A stretch of 60,071 bases of DNA from JAEDES01 sp045649455 (GTDB taxonomy: Bacteria; Bacillota_I; Bacilli_A; RF39; UBA660), in assembly GCA_045649455.1 (NCBI GenBank), contig JAZRPV010000044.1, forward strand, positions 1 to 60,071, given 5' to 3'. Numbering within the stretch: position 1 is the first letter of the stretch; every line of letters starts with the position of its first letter. The notes below the pieces were generated by a model. It was not told the origin of the DNA and searched no databases. It saw only the letters and a list, made by a program, of their open reading frames with translations. Shown one piece after another: positions 25,101 through 33,670 of this stretch. The position numbers and the translations under genes were made by a program.

Positions 25101-25127
25101 AGAAAAAAAGTACTACTTAGTACTTTT
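25101..25127 (-). terminator. terminator after the acyl-CoA ligase gene
   Basis: AAAAGTACT and AGTACTTTT form a 9-bp stem with loop AAGT on the minus strand, followed by TTTTTTTC. Confidence 0.88.
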
Positions 25128-26843
25128 ATTTTCACTTTCAAGTTCACGATAATTTACTTTACCAATTAAAGTTTTAGGTAAACTTTCTCTAAATTCAAAT
25201 TCTTTTGGAACCATATATGCAGCAAGATTCTTTTTACAATATTCCTTAATATCGCCTCTTACTTTCATACGATCCTTAACACCTTCTTTTAATACAATAT
25301 AAGCTTTTGGAACTTGTACTTTATAAGGGTGTGGAACACCTATAACACCACAATTTAATACATCCGGATGTTTCATTAAAACATTTTCAATATGTGAAGG
25401 ATAAACATTATATCCTGAAACTATAAGCATTCTCTTTAAACGTGAAACATAGAACACAATACCATCTTCAGTCATATATCCTAAGTCTCCAGTATGAACC
25501 CAAATCTTACCTTTTTTATCCATTTGTAATATTTCATTAGTTTCTACTTCATTATCTAAATAACCTGGCATAGTTGCAGGACTATGAATACAAATTTCTC
25601 CAGTTTCTCCATAAGGAACTTCTTCTTTAGTATCTGGATTAACAATTTTTATTTCATTACTTGGGAATGGAATACCAATTGAACCAGGTTCTGTAGCATC
25701 AAGAACTTGAGCACAAACAGGTCCACCAGTTTCTGTCATACCATAACCTTGAACAATACTTATATTTGCACCATGAGATTTAAAAAATTTATTAACAGCT
25801 TCATTCTTTTCAGGAATTAAACTATCTCCGCCAGAAATAGCATATTTAACATAAGATAAATCCATATTATCAAAATGTTTATTTGTAAGTAATGCTTCAT
25901 ATAAAGTAGGAACTCCTGCAACAAGAGTTGGCTTATATGAAGTAAATAACTTATCAAATCTTTTTGCATCAAATTGAGGAACTAAAATAACACTTGTTCC
26001 TAAACATAAAACATCGTGTACACATACACATAATCCAAAACAATGGAAAAGTGGTAGCACCGCAAGCATTGAATCATTACTATTAATATCTGGAAAAATA
26101 ATAGGAGCTTGCTTAGCAAGTGCATTTAAATTACCATTAGTTAACACAATATTTTTAGGAGTACCAGTAGTACCACCACTATGTAAAATTACAGCTGGTT
26201 GATCTTTTGTTGTTTTAACAAGAACCTTATTAGTATAATGTTTACCTTTTTCCATAAAGTCATGCCAATACATATAAGATTCGCTTCTTTTAGGTTTTTC
26301 AATTTTTCTTCCAGCAGTTAAATTATAACCAAATTTTAACAATGTAGGCATAGAATCACTTGCTGATACAACAATAGTCTTATATACAGCAGTATCTTCA
26401 ATAATTTCTTTAACTTTCTTATAACTTAAATTAATAGCAATAAGCATAACACTCTTTGTACTATTTAAAGAAAATTTAATTTCTTCTTCAGCAGAAAGTG
26501 GATGAATCATATTTGCAATTGCACCAATTTCATTAATTGCATAAAAAGCAATAACAGCTTCTGGAGTATTAGGCATACAAATAGTAACAACATCACCTTC
26601 ACGAATACCTTGACTACGTAATGCTTTCGCACAGACATTAATTTCATTTAAAAAAGCACGTCTTGACATCTTTTTATTAAAATAATTAAGAGCAGTCTTA
26701 TCTAAAATATCTTGACTACAATCTCTCATATATTCATAAACAGATACATTTGGTACTTCAATTTCCCTCTTATCTTTATCATAAAATTTATCCCAAGGAT
26801 GTTTGTATTTTATTTTATTAACCATTTTATCAAATAATTTCAT
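25113..26843 (-). CDS. AMP-forming acyl-CoA synthetase / ligase
   Basis: ANL-superfamily enzyme that activates a carboxylic acid through an acyl-adenylate. The P-loop motif is ILHSGGTTGTPKNI, A5 is VQGYGMTETGGPV, A7 is WVHTGDLGYM, and a C-terminal lysine region is present (LPKTLIGKVNYREL). At 576 residues it resembles long-chain or medium-chain acyl-CoA synthetases; the substrate is not readable. It is monocistronic and divergent from a TetR gene, with a perfect inverted repeat (26862-26877) just before its ribosome site. Confidence 0.9.
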   Translation of the reverse strand: MKLFDKMVNKIKYKHPWDKFYDKDKREIEVPNVSVYEYMRDCSQDILDKTALNYFNKKMSRRAFLNEINVCAKALRSQGIREGDVVTICMPNTPEAVIAFYAINEIGAIANMIHPLSAEEEIKFSLNSTKSVMLIAINLSYKKVKEIIEDTAVYKTIVVSASDSMPTLLKFGYNLTAGRKIEKPKRSESYMYWHDFMEKGKHYTNKVLVKTTKDQPAVILHSGGTTGTPKNIVLTNGNLNALAKQAPIIFPDINSNDSMLAVLPLFHCFGLCVCVHDVLCLGTSVILVPQFDAKRFDKLFTSYKPTLVAGVPTLYEALLTNKHFDNMDLSYVKYAISGGDSLIPEKNEAVNKFFKSHGANISIVQGYGMTETGGPVCAQVLDATEPGSIGIPFPSNEIKIVNPDTKEEVPYGETGEICIHSPATMPGYLDNEVETNEILQMDKKGKIWVHTGDLGYMTEDGIVFYVSRLKRMLIVSGYNVYPSHIENVLMKHPDVLNCGVIGVPHPYKVQVPKAYIVLKEGVKDRMKVRGDIKEYCKKNLAAYMVPKEFEFRESLPKTLIGKVNYRELESENKSTK

Positions 26844-26861
26844 ATTAATTCACCTCATTTT

Positions 26862-26877
26862 TTCAACACTTGTTGAA
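26862..26877. promoter_or_regulatory. inverted repeat, candidate TetR operator
   Basis: TTCAACACTTGTTGAA is a perfect 6-4-6 inverted repeat in the leader of the acyl-CoA ligase gene, beside the divergent TetR-family gene. It is a plausible binding site for that regulator. Confidence 0.55.
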
Positions 26878-26891
26878 TAAATTACAAATGT

Positions 26892-26921
26892 ATTATATAA
26901 TTAATTTATATGACATAGCAA
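26892..26921 (-). promoter_or_regulatory. promoter for the acyl-CoA ligase gene
   Basis: TTGCTA (26916-26921) and TATAAT (26892-26897) are 18 bp apart on the minus strand. The operator-like repeat lies 14 bp downstream of the -10. Confidence 0.55.
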
Positions 26922-26988
26922 TCATCAATATAAATTAAATTGAAAGTTAATAAACAAAAATCGTAAAAGTGTTTAAAAAGAGGTAAAT

Positions 26989-27552
26989 ATGGATAGAAGA
27001 ACTAAATATACTCAAAAAGTAATAAAAGAAACATTCATTAATCTACTAGAAGAAAAAGAAATAACAAAAATAACCGTAAGTGAAATATGTAAAATAGCCG
27101 ATATCAATAGAGCTACATTTTATAGATATTATCTTGATGTATATGACTTACTATCAAATATTCAAAAAGAAATGGAAGAAGAATTAAAAAATTCATATCA
27201 TCCAGAAACAGAAAACGATAATACAATAGCAAACTTTTCCAAATCATTATTAACAGTATTATTAAGAAATAAAAAACTAGTAAAAGTATTATTTGATACT
27301 AATGATAATATTTATTTTTTAAACACAATTTTAGAATTTGCCTATCAAAAATGTAAAGAAAAATGGCAACATGACTTACCAGAATTATCAGACGAAGATA
27401 TTGAATATGCATCAGTATATATATTCAATGGCGCTCTAGGTGTAGTAAACTTCTGGGTAAAAAATGATTTTGATAAAGATATTGATGAAATTGCAAACAT
27501 AATTGAAAATATCAGTTACTATGGAACACGTAGATTTATATATAAAAAGTAG
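26989..27552 (+). CDS. TetR/AcrR family transcriptional regulator
   Basis: This is the only plus-strand gene in the window. The N-terminal helix-turn-helix reads ITKITVSEICKIADINRATFYRYYLDVYDL (residues about 22-51), typical of TetR, and the C-terminal ligand domain (GVVNFWVKNDF) looks like the TetR_C type found in lipid and stress regulators. An AGAGG site precedes the ATG. It is divergent from an acyl-CoA ligase gene and probably controls it, perhaps in response to an acyl ligand. It ends in a terminator shared with the NAD operon. Confidence 0.9.
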   Translation: MDRRTKYTQKVIKETFINLLEEKEITKITVSEICKIADINRATFYRYYLDVYDLLSNIQKEMEEELKNSYHPETENDNTIANFSKSLLTVLLRNKKLVKVLFDTNDNIYFLNTILEFAYQKCKEKWQHDLPELSDEDIEYASVYIFNGALGVVNFWVKNDFDKDIDEIANIIENISYYGTRRFIYKK

Positions 27553-27569
27553 GACAATGTCCTACTTTT
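27545..27569. terminator. bidirectional terminator between tetR-like gene and nadK
   Basis: AAAAGTAGGAC and GTCCTACTTTT form an 11-bp stem with a three-base loop; U-rich tracts follow on both strands. It ends the TetR gene on the plus strand and the NAD operon on the minus strand. Confidence 0.9.
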
Positions 27570-28368
27570 CTTTTTCTAATAATTTGTCATTTACAACTTT
27601 AATAAAATGAAAATCATTCATTCTTAAACATTTAATACTCTTATTAGCGATCTTTGTTTCAACCTTAATAACATTTTCAATTCTTTTATTAACACCATCT
27701 ACCATAAAAAACACATTTTTAATATCTTTTGGTACCAAAGATATTACCTTATCACTGGGAACAATCACACTATTAACTAAACTTCTATAAACTCTATTAT
27801 TTAAAGGAGCTATTGGTGTAATTGATAAAGTCTTCAAAGTATTATAAACAATACTACCTCCAAAACTCATATTATATGCAGTACTTCCTGTACTTGTACT
27901 AATAAGTAACCCATCACCTGTAAAGTTTTCTAATAATTCATTATCTACATAAACACCAAACTTAATAGTATTAAAGTCAATATCACGTACAACAATCTCG
28001 TTTAATGAATCAAATAATAAAATTTCATCTTCAGTAATAACCTTACTCTCTTGAATACCTATTTCTTCTACTTTATAGTTATCAGAATTAAGTCTCTTAA
28101 CAAAATCAACGCACTTATCAATATCAATTTCTTGTAAAAAACCAAGAGTACCACTATTAATACCAATATAATATATATTCTCATTAAACTTAGTATCTTT
28201 AACCATTCTAAGAAAAGATCCATCTCCTCCTATAGAAATAGCCAAATCATAATTTCTACTAACAATCTTAAAATCATACTTTTTTAATTCAAGTTCTAAA
28301 TCTTTCGCAACTATCTTAGACTTCTCATTATCATTTATAAACAATTTTATCTTATTAATTTTTCTCAT
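27562..28368 (-). CDS. nadK: NAD kinase
   Basis: The enzyme phosphorylates NAD to NADP. The catalytic LAISIGGDGSFLRMVKDT motif, LNEIVVRD and the GDGLLISTSTGSTAYNMSFGG block (residues about 149-169) are all present. The length of 268 is normal. It is the last gene of the NAD operon, 2 bp after nadD, and ends at a bidirectional terminator. Confidence 0.96.
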   Translation of the reverse strand: MRKINKIKLFINDNEKSKIVAKDLELELKKYDFKIVSRNYDLAISIGGDGSFLRMVKDTKFNENIYYIGINSGTLGFLQEIDIDKCVDFVKRLNSDNYKVEEIGIQESKVITEDEILLFDSLNEIVVRDIDFNTIKFGVYVDNELLENFTGDGLLISTSTGSTAYNMSFGGSIVYNTLKTLSITPIAPLNNRVYRSLVNSVIVPSDKVISLVPKDIKNVFFMVDGVNKRIENVIKVETKIANKSIKCLRMNDFHFIKVVNDKLLEKEK

Positions 28369-28370
28369 AA

Positions 28371-28955
28371 TTACACCTCATTTATATATAATTGATTATC
28401 TAAAATATATTGATATACCTCACTATCCAAATATTCTGAAACATTCTTATCTAATACATTTTTTCTAATATAAGTAGAACTCAAATCATTTAAATCCATA
28501 TTTACAACAGTAATATTATCTTTATATTCCAAAAATTGTATTAATAAATCATTTATTAGATTGGTATTTCTTTCAACAACTAAAAACTTATAATTCTTTA
28601 ATAAATATTCTCCATTTTTCCACTTATCGATATAACTCAAATTATCACTACCACAGATAAAATAAATTTCATCATTTGGATATAAATTACTAAAATATTC
28701 TAAAGTATCACAAGTATAAACAACATAATCTTTCATTTCATAATCACTAACCATCATATTAGGATATTTATCTGTAACTAACTTTATCATATCTAATCTA
28801 TATTTATTGTCAATTAAATTATTTTTATATTCATATTTACATCCTGTAGGAACAAAGATAATTTTATCAACAAACCCATCCAGTAAAAACAACGCCATTT
28901 CTTCATGTCTTTTATGTATAGGATTAAAACTACCTCCAAAAATACCAATCTTCAT
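28371..28955 (-). CDS. nadD: nicotinate-nucleotide adenylyltransferase
   Basis: The enzyme converts nicotinate mononucleotide plus ATP to deamido-NAD. GIFGGSFNPIHKRHEEMALF carries the nucleotidyltransferase HxxH motif, and the C-terminal ISSTxIR motif reads LSSTYIRKNV. In some Bacilli an HD-domain protein (YqeK) follows; here it does not. The 194-residue product acts between PncB and NadE. Spacing to nadE is 11 bp. Confidence 0.94.
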   Translation of the reverse strand: MKIGIFGGSFNPIHKRHEEMALFLLDGFVDKIIFVPTGCKYEYKNNLIDNKYRLDMIKLVTDKYPNMMVSDYEMKDYVVYTCDTLEYFSNLYPNDEIYFICGSDNLSYIDKWKNGEYLLKNYKFLVVERNTNLINDLLIQFLEYKDNITVVNMDLNDLSSTYIRKNVLDKNVSEYLDSEVYQYILDNQLYINEV

Positions 28956-28966
28956 ATAATCACCTT

Positions 28967-30781
28967 CTAAAAATTATCAATTTCACTTAACCAAACATTC
29001 ATACTAACATCACTATTCATTACAAAGTCTTTCTTAGAATCAAGACTAACACTACCAACCTTCACACCATCAGGTACACAATTTCTCTTAAATTGTTGAG
29101 TAAAGAAACGTCTAATAAATACTTTTAACCATTTTTTTATATCTTCATCACTAAAACTATTTTTAAAAGTCTCTCTCGCTATAAAATATATTTTCTTAAT
29201 AGATTTACCTTTATAAAAATGATATAAGAAGAAATCATGTAATACATAAGGACCAATACTACTCTCAGTCTTTTGTAAAATATTACCCGCTTCATCTGGA
29301 GGAAGTAATTCAGGAGATATAGGTGTATCTAAAATACTATTAATAACTTTACTTTGTTTCTTATTAGCATTATCACTAAACCATTTAACCAAAATTCTTA
29401 CTAAAGTCTTAGGAATATTAGCATTAACAGAATACATACTCATATGATCTCCATTATAAGTACACCAACCAAGTGCCGCTTCACTCAAATCACCAGTACC
29501 AATAACTAAACCATTTTCCATATTCGCAACATCCATTAAAATTTGAGTTCTTTCACGAGCTTGTAAATTTTCATATGCAACACTTCTATCATTCTCATCA
29601 AGACCAATGTCTTTCATATGAACAATACATGCATCTTTGATACTAATCTCTCTTAATGTCGCTCCATATTCTTTAACAAAATCACATGCATTATTATAAG
29701 TACGTCCAGTAGTACCAAAACCAGGCATTGTAATACCAATAATATTTTTTAAATCAAGACCAAGTTTTTTATAAGCTTCAACTACAATAAGAAAAGCTAA
29801 AGTAGAATCAAGTCCACCAGAAATACCAAGTACACATTTAGGAAATCCAAGCTGTTTTAAACGTCTAGCAAGGCCACAACTTAAAGTATTAACAATATCA
29901 CTACATCTATTATTAAAATCTTCATCATTTGGTACAAAAGGATATTCTTTATATACACGATTAAACTCATTAGTATCAACAACATCCACATCAATACACT
30001 TATCATAAATACCAATAAGATCTTCATAATCAACATCTGCATAAGTAATATTACTATTAAAATCAAATCTCTCATTATTATTAAGTAACTTACCATTTTC
30101 AAAGATAAAACTATATCCTCCATATAATCCTTCACTACTAGATTCATTTAATCCACAACTTGTATAAACTAAAGCTTCTCTATTACGTTTAGAATCAACC
30201 AATAAAGTATTTTTAATAAATTCATAATTTCCAACTAATTCAAACTGACTATCATTAATAAACCCAATACCAGTTAAACATCTACTATCAAATCCAACAC
30301 TAAATACAAGATTAGAATCATTTATATCCTTAAATACTAAGCAATTACCAACAACAACATCATAACCCAAGAAATTATAATCAATAATCTCATCATCCCA
30401 AGAAGCAAACCATCTATTATAAGAATCATACATTTTAGGAACAATTCCAATAACCTTATTTTTGTTAATCACAAGATTACAATTATATAATTTACCTCTA
30501 ATTTTTAATGGTGCTCCAAGAATATATGTAATATCAATATTCTTAGTATTTTCAATGATAAATTTAATACTATTCTCCACCTCATTAATTAAACTATCTT
30601 GATAAAATAAATCTCCACATGAATAACCAGTTAAAGATAACTCTGGAGTATTAATAATACTAATACCTTTTTCATAAGCTTCTTTTATTAATTTAACTAA
30701 TTCTTCTCTATTAAATAGAGGATCTCCTACTTTTAAATTATTAACAATATTTCCAACTCTTATAAATCCATACTTTTTCAT
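28967..30781 (-). CDS. nadE: two-domain NAD synthetase with altered glutaminase site
   Basis: The C-terminal synthetase domain has the P-loop GISGGLDSTLAF (319-330) and GTGDLSEAALGW. The N-terminal domain is nitrilase-like: Glu47 (NTPELSLTGY) and Lys116 (GIVPKMYDSYN) align with two residues of the catalytic triad. The strand that should carry the nucleophile (usually VEICED) reads VGFDSRC (162-168), and about 20 residues after it are missing, so the Cys is either lost or displaced. This suggests NH3 rather than glutamine as nitrogen donor; this is an inference. 604 residues, fourth gene of the NAD operon. Confidence 0.9.
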   Translation of the reverse strand: MKKYGFIRVGNIVNNLKVGDPLFNREELVKLIKEAYEKGISIINTPELSLTGYSCGDLFYQDSLINEVENSIKFIIENTKNIDITYILGAPLKIRGKLYNCNLVINKNKVIGIVPKMYDSYNRWFASWDDEIIDYNFLGYDVVVGNCLVFKDINDSNLVFSVGFDSRCLTGIGFINDSQFELVGNYEFIKNTLLVDSKRNREALVYTSCGLNESSSEGLYGGYSFIFENGKLLNNNERFDFNSNITYADVDYEDLIGIYDKCIDVDVVDTNEFNRVYKEYPFVPNDEDFNNRCSDIVNTLSCGLARRLKQLGFPKCVLGISGGLDSTLAFLIVVEAYKKLGLDLKNIIGITMPGFGTTGRTYNNACDFVKEYGATLREISIKDACIVHMKDIGLDENDRSVAYENLQARERTQILMDVANMENGLVIGTGDLSEAALGWCTYNGDHMSMYSVNANIPKTLVRILVKWFSDNANKKQSKVINSILDTPISPELLPPDEAGNILQKTESSIGPYVLHDFFLYHFYKGKSIKKIYFIARETFKNSFSDEDIKKWLKVFIRRFFTQQFKRNCVPDGVKVGSVSLDSKKDFVMNSDVSMNVWLSEIDNF

Positions 30782-30783
30782 AA

Positions 30784-31374
30784 CTATCTCCTTATATATT
30801 GTTTTGCTTTCTCTATCGTAAATTGTGATTGTAAATCGTTAATCATACCTCTCTCAACCAATTCATACAACTCATCAATACTACATTCAAAATATTTAAT
30901 AAATTCACTACTATCTAAACATTGAGTCCCAATCTTTCTGCATCCTTCTGCAAGAAAAGATTTATTATAAGCTCCACTACAACCTTGATCTTGATAAAAT
31001 TCTCCAAGTAATATCATATTTTCAGGAGCATATCCAGTTTCTTCATATAATTCTCTTCTAGCAGCATCTTCATAATCTTCACCTTCGTCTACATATCCAG
31101 CAGGAAGTTCTATACCTACTCCACTTTTTGTAAAAACTCTAGGTTGAACTACTAAAATAACATTTCCGTCAACTGTAACAGGTAACACTATTGAAGCATT
31201 TCCACTAGTATTACCTTTTAAAATCTTCTCTCTAGTAATAACTTCTCCATTATTTAGTTCAATTAAATATTTCTCTACATTTATAAAATCACCTGTCTTC
31301 TCTAACAAAGTTCTTCTCCTTGTCTTTAAAAGCTCTACATATTCATTTAATTCTTCTAACTTTTCTTTTCTCAT
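30784..31374 (-). CDS. Nudix hydrolase, ADP-ribose pyrophosphatase type
   Basis: The Nudix box is complete: GYVDEGEDYEDAARRELYEETGY (residues about 117-139). The overall layout (LNNGEVITREKILKGNTSGNASIVLPV, then a Nudix fold) is that of ADP-ribose pyrophosphatases, which clear ADP-ribose produced by NAD breakdown. It overlaps pncB by ATGA and precedes nadE by 2 bp, so it belongs to the NAD operon. Substrate preference is inferred from family and context. 196 residues. Confidence 0.88.
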   Translation of the reverse strand: MRKEKLEELNEYVELLKTRRRTLLEKTGDFINVEKYLIELNNGEVITREKILKGNTSGNASIVLPVTVDGNVILVVQPRVFTKSGVGIELPAGYVDEGEDYEDAARRELYEETGYAPENMILLGEFYQDQGCSGAYNKSFLAEGCRKIGTQCLDSSEFIKYFECSIDELYELVERGMINDLQSQFTIEKAKQYIRR

Positions 31375-32831
31375 TTCTTTTTCACCAATGATTTATCAGT
31401 TTCTTCTCCACTTCTACGTAATTTAATTAATTCCTCTTTTAATGCTCTTAACTTATCAGATAAATCTACATAGTATCCATGAGGTTTATTTAATCTAGTA
31501 ACTTCTGGATATAAAGACTTAAATTCCTCTTCAGCATAAGCTCTTGTCTCATCCAATGTAGGCACATCATATACTAATTCTCCATCCTTAAAGATTGGAA
31601 CTTGCAACTCTCTGACATTATAATTCTCTAAATCAGTCTTTTTCCATGTTTCAACAGGATGAACTAATGTATATTTATCTTCTGGAATAATTTCATCACT
31701 TAAAGCAATAACATCACCTAAAGCATAACCAGTATCTTTATCATAGAAACGATATACTTTTTTATATCCAGGATTAATAGTCTTAATCCCATCTTCACTT
31801 ACTTTAATACGAGGCTTAACTTCTCCTTCATCTTCAACAGCAACTAATTTATATACTCCACCTAATCTATCATTTGGAGCTGTTAAATTATCACCAACAC
31901 CAAATGTATTAACTTCTGCACCTTGTTCTAATAAATCTTTAATAGTATATTCATTTAAACCATTTGATAAACAAATAGTAGTATCAGTATATCCTGCAGC
32001 ATCTAGCATTTTTCTAGCTTCTTTAGATAAATAAGCTAAATCACCACTATCAATCCTAATTCCTTTAAATTTGTATCCATTTGGTTTTAAATATTCATTC
32101 GCTACTCTAATAGCGTTAGGAATACCACTCTTTAAAACATTATATGTATCAACTAAAAATACACAATTATTAGGATTAGCCTTAGCATAATCTAAGAAAG
32201 CATCATATTCATCATCATATAAAGTTACTAACGAATGAGCCATTGTTCCAACTACTGGAATTCCATATTCCATAGCTGCATCTGTATTAGAAGTACCTGC
32301 AGCACCTCCCATATAAGCTAACTTAGCAGCCTCAACTGCAGAGTCACTACCTCTACCACGTCTAGCACCAAATTCAAATACTCCACGTCCATCAGCAGCA
32401 TCAGTAATTCTTTTAGCCTTAGTCATTACTAATCCACCATGATTAAAGTTTGTAAGTAATGAAGTTTCAATAATTTGTGCTTCAATTACATTAGCTTTAA
32501 CTGTAAGTACTGCTTCATTTGGAAATACTGCTGTCCCATCAGGTACTGCATAAATATCACCAGTAAATTTAAAATTTCTTAAATATTCTAAAAATTCTTC
32601 ATCAAATCCTTTAGTACGAAGATATTCAATTTGATCCTCATCAAAATGTAAATTCTTAATATATTCAATAGTCTCATCTAATCCACCACTTAATGTATAA
32701 CCACCTTCAAAAGGATTTTTTCTAAAGAATAAATCAAAGTACGCCATTGAATCTTCTTTTCCTTGTTTAAAATATGTTTGAGCCATTGTTAACTCATAAT
32801 AATCTGTTCTTAATGTTTTATTTTTTTCCAT
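31371..32831 (-). CDS. pncB: nicotinate phosphoribosyltransferase
   Basis: The enzyme joins nicotinate to PRPP. TDYYELTMAQTYFKQGKED is the conserved N-terminus, and FEFGARRGRGSDSAVEAAKLAYMGGAAGTSN (residues about 152-182) and GTMAHSLVTLYDDEYDAF contain the active-site His. The start is the ATG of MEKNKTLRTDYYE behind AGGTGA; an in-frame GTG upstream overlaps the ribosome site. It is second in the NAD operon, between nicotinamidase and the Nudix gene. Confidence 0.95.
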   Translation of the reverse strand: MEKNKTLRTDYYELTMAQTYFKQGKEDSMAYFDLFFRKNPFEGGYTLSGGLDETIEYIKNLHFDEDQIEYLRTKGFDEEFLEYLRNFKFTGDIYAVPDGTAVFPNEAVLTVKANVIEAQIIETSLLTNFNHGGLVMTKAKRITDAADGRGVFEFGARRGRGSDSAVEAAKLAYMGGAAGTSNTDAAMEYGIPVVGTMAHSLVTLYDDEYDAFLDYAKANPNNCVFLVDTYNVLKSGIPNAIRVANEYLKPNGYKFKGIRIDSGDLAYLSKEARKMLDAAGYTDTTICLSNGLNEYTIKDLLEQGAEVNTFGVGDNLTAPNDRLGGVYKLVAVEDEGEVKPRIKVSEDGIKTINPGYKKVYRFYDKDTGYALGDVIALSDEIIPEDKYTLVHPVETWKKTDLENYNVRELQVPIFKDGELVYDVPTLDETRAYAEEEFKSLYPEVTRLNKPHGYYVDLSDKLRALKEELIKLRRSGEETDKSLVKKK

Positions 32832-32840
32832 TTTATTCAC

Positions 32841-33488
32841 CTATTTAATTAATTGTTTAACCTTTCCTTTTAAATCTTCTACATCTTCTACAACAACTGC
32901 ACCAGCTTGTTCTAAAACTTTATAAGCAATATCTAACCATTCTTCTCTGTTATGACCAGGAGCATCGAAAGTATCAATACAACTCTTAACTACAAATACT
33001 TTTAAATCGTGATTGATTTCATCTAAATATCTTAGTAATGTTCTTCCAAAATCCATTACACATAAATCACCACATACCCCAGCAAGAACTATCATCTTTA
33101 ATTTTTTTAATGCTTTAATATCATCTTGTAATGTTCTATTTAACATTCCATTAATTGAATTCTTATAATATGTTCTAGTATTTGGTTTATTTTCTTCATT
33201 TTGAAACTCAGGAATTAATTTAGCCTCTTCGGTACCTTCTATACAATGTTCTGGATAAGATACAAATTCTAAAGCATTCTTATCATGATTTTCTAAAATG
33301 AAATTTACTAATTCATCTTCCTCTCTAAACATTTCAATTAATGCTAATTGTTCAGGAACTAAATCATTATATTTTGGATTTGCCATTGGTCCAAAATTAA
33401 CGAATCCATTATTCATATCAATCATGAACAAAACTTTTAAAAATTCAACATCCTCTTTTGTCATATTAGTTTTTCTACACATTTCCAT
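32841..33488 (-). CDS. pncA: nicotinamidase (isochorismatase family)
   Basis: The enzyme deamidates nicotinamide to nicotinate. The catalytic triad is readable as Asp24 (FMIDMNNGFV), Lys109 (YYKNSING) and Cys143 (AGVCGDLCVMD), and the metal-binding stretch contains SYPEHCIEGTEEAKL. 215 residues. It is the first gene of the NAD salvage operon pncA-pncB-Nudix-nadE-nadD-nadK, behind a consensus promoter flooded with palindromes. AAGGAGG precedes the ATG. Confidence 0.93.
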   Translation of the reverse strand: MEMCRKTNMTKEDVEFLKVLFMIDMNNGFVNFGPMANPKYNDLVPEQLALIEMFREEDELVNFILENHDKNALEFVSYPEHCIEGTEEAKLIPEFQNEENKPNTRTYYKNSINGMLNRTLQDDIKALKKLKMIVLAGVCGDLCVMDFGRTLLRYLDEINHDLKVFVVKSCIDTFDAPGHNREEWLDIAYKVLEQAGAVVVEDVEDLKGKVKQLIK

Positions 33489-33500
33489 ATTACCTCCTTG

Positions 33501-33521
33501 TTATTATCAATTTGTTAATAA
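33501..33521. promoter_or_regulatory. NAD-operon operator copy A
   Basis: A 21-bp dyad with arms TTATTA and TAATAA around TCAATTTGT, directly upstream of the pncA ribosome site. It matches the shared pattern TTATTAAC...GTTAATAA of copies B and C. Confidence 0.6.
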
Positions 33522-33543
33522 GTATATTTAAAAAAATAAACTC

Positions 33544-33564
33544 TTTTTAACATTTTGTTAATAA
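33544..33564. promoter_or_regulatory. NAD-operon operator copy B
   Basis: A 21-bp copy with core TTAAC-ATTTT-GTTAA, one base different from the consensus. Its centre is 43 bp from copy A. Confidence 0.65.
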
Positions 33565-33596
33565 CTATACCTAAAAAATATTTCAAGTTGTTTCAC

Positions 33597-33623
33597 TTGT
33601 TATTAACATTTTATTAATAACAA
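33597..33623. promoter_or_regulatory. NAD-operon operator copy C overlapping the -10 region
   Basis: A perfect inverted repeat with arms TTGTTATTAA and TTAATAACAA, centred at 33610. It covers the -10 hexamer and part of the spacer of the pncA promoter, the position expected for a repressor. Confidence 0.7.
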
Positions 33624-33636
33624 AGTAATTTGTCAA
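33608..33636 (-). promoter_or_regulatory. sigma-A promoter for the NAD operon
   Basis: TTGACA (33631-33636), a 17-bp spacer and TAAAAT (33608-33613) on the minus strand; the leader to pncA is about 110 bases and holds operators A and B. Confidence 0.8.
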
Positions 33637-33670
33637 CCCTTTTTTATAAAAAAAATAAAAAAAGTATTTA

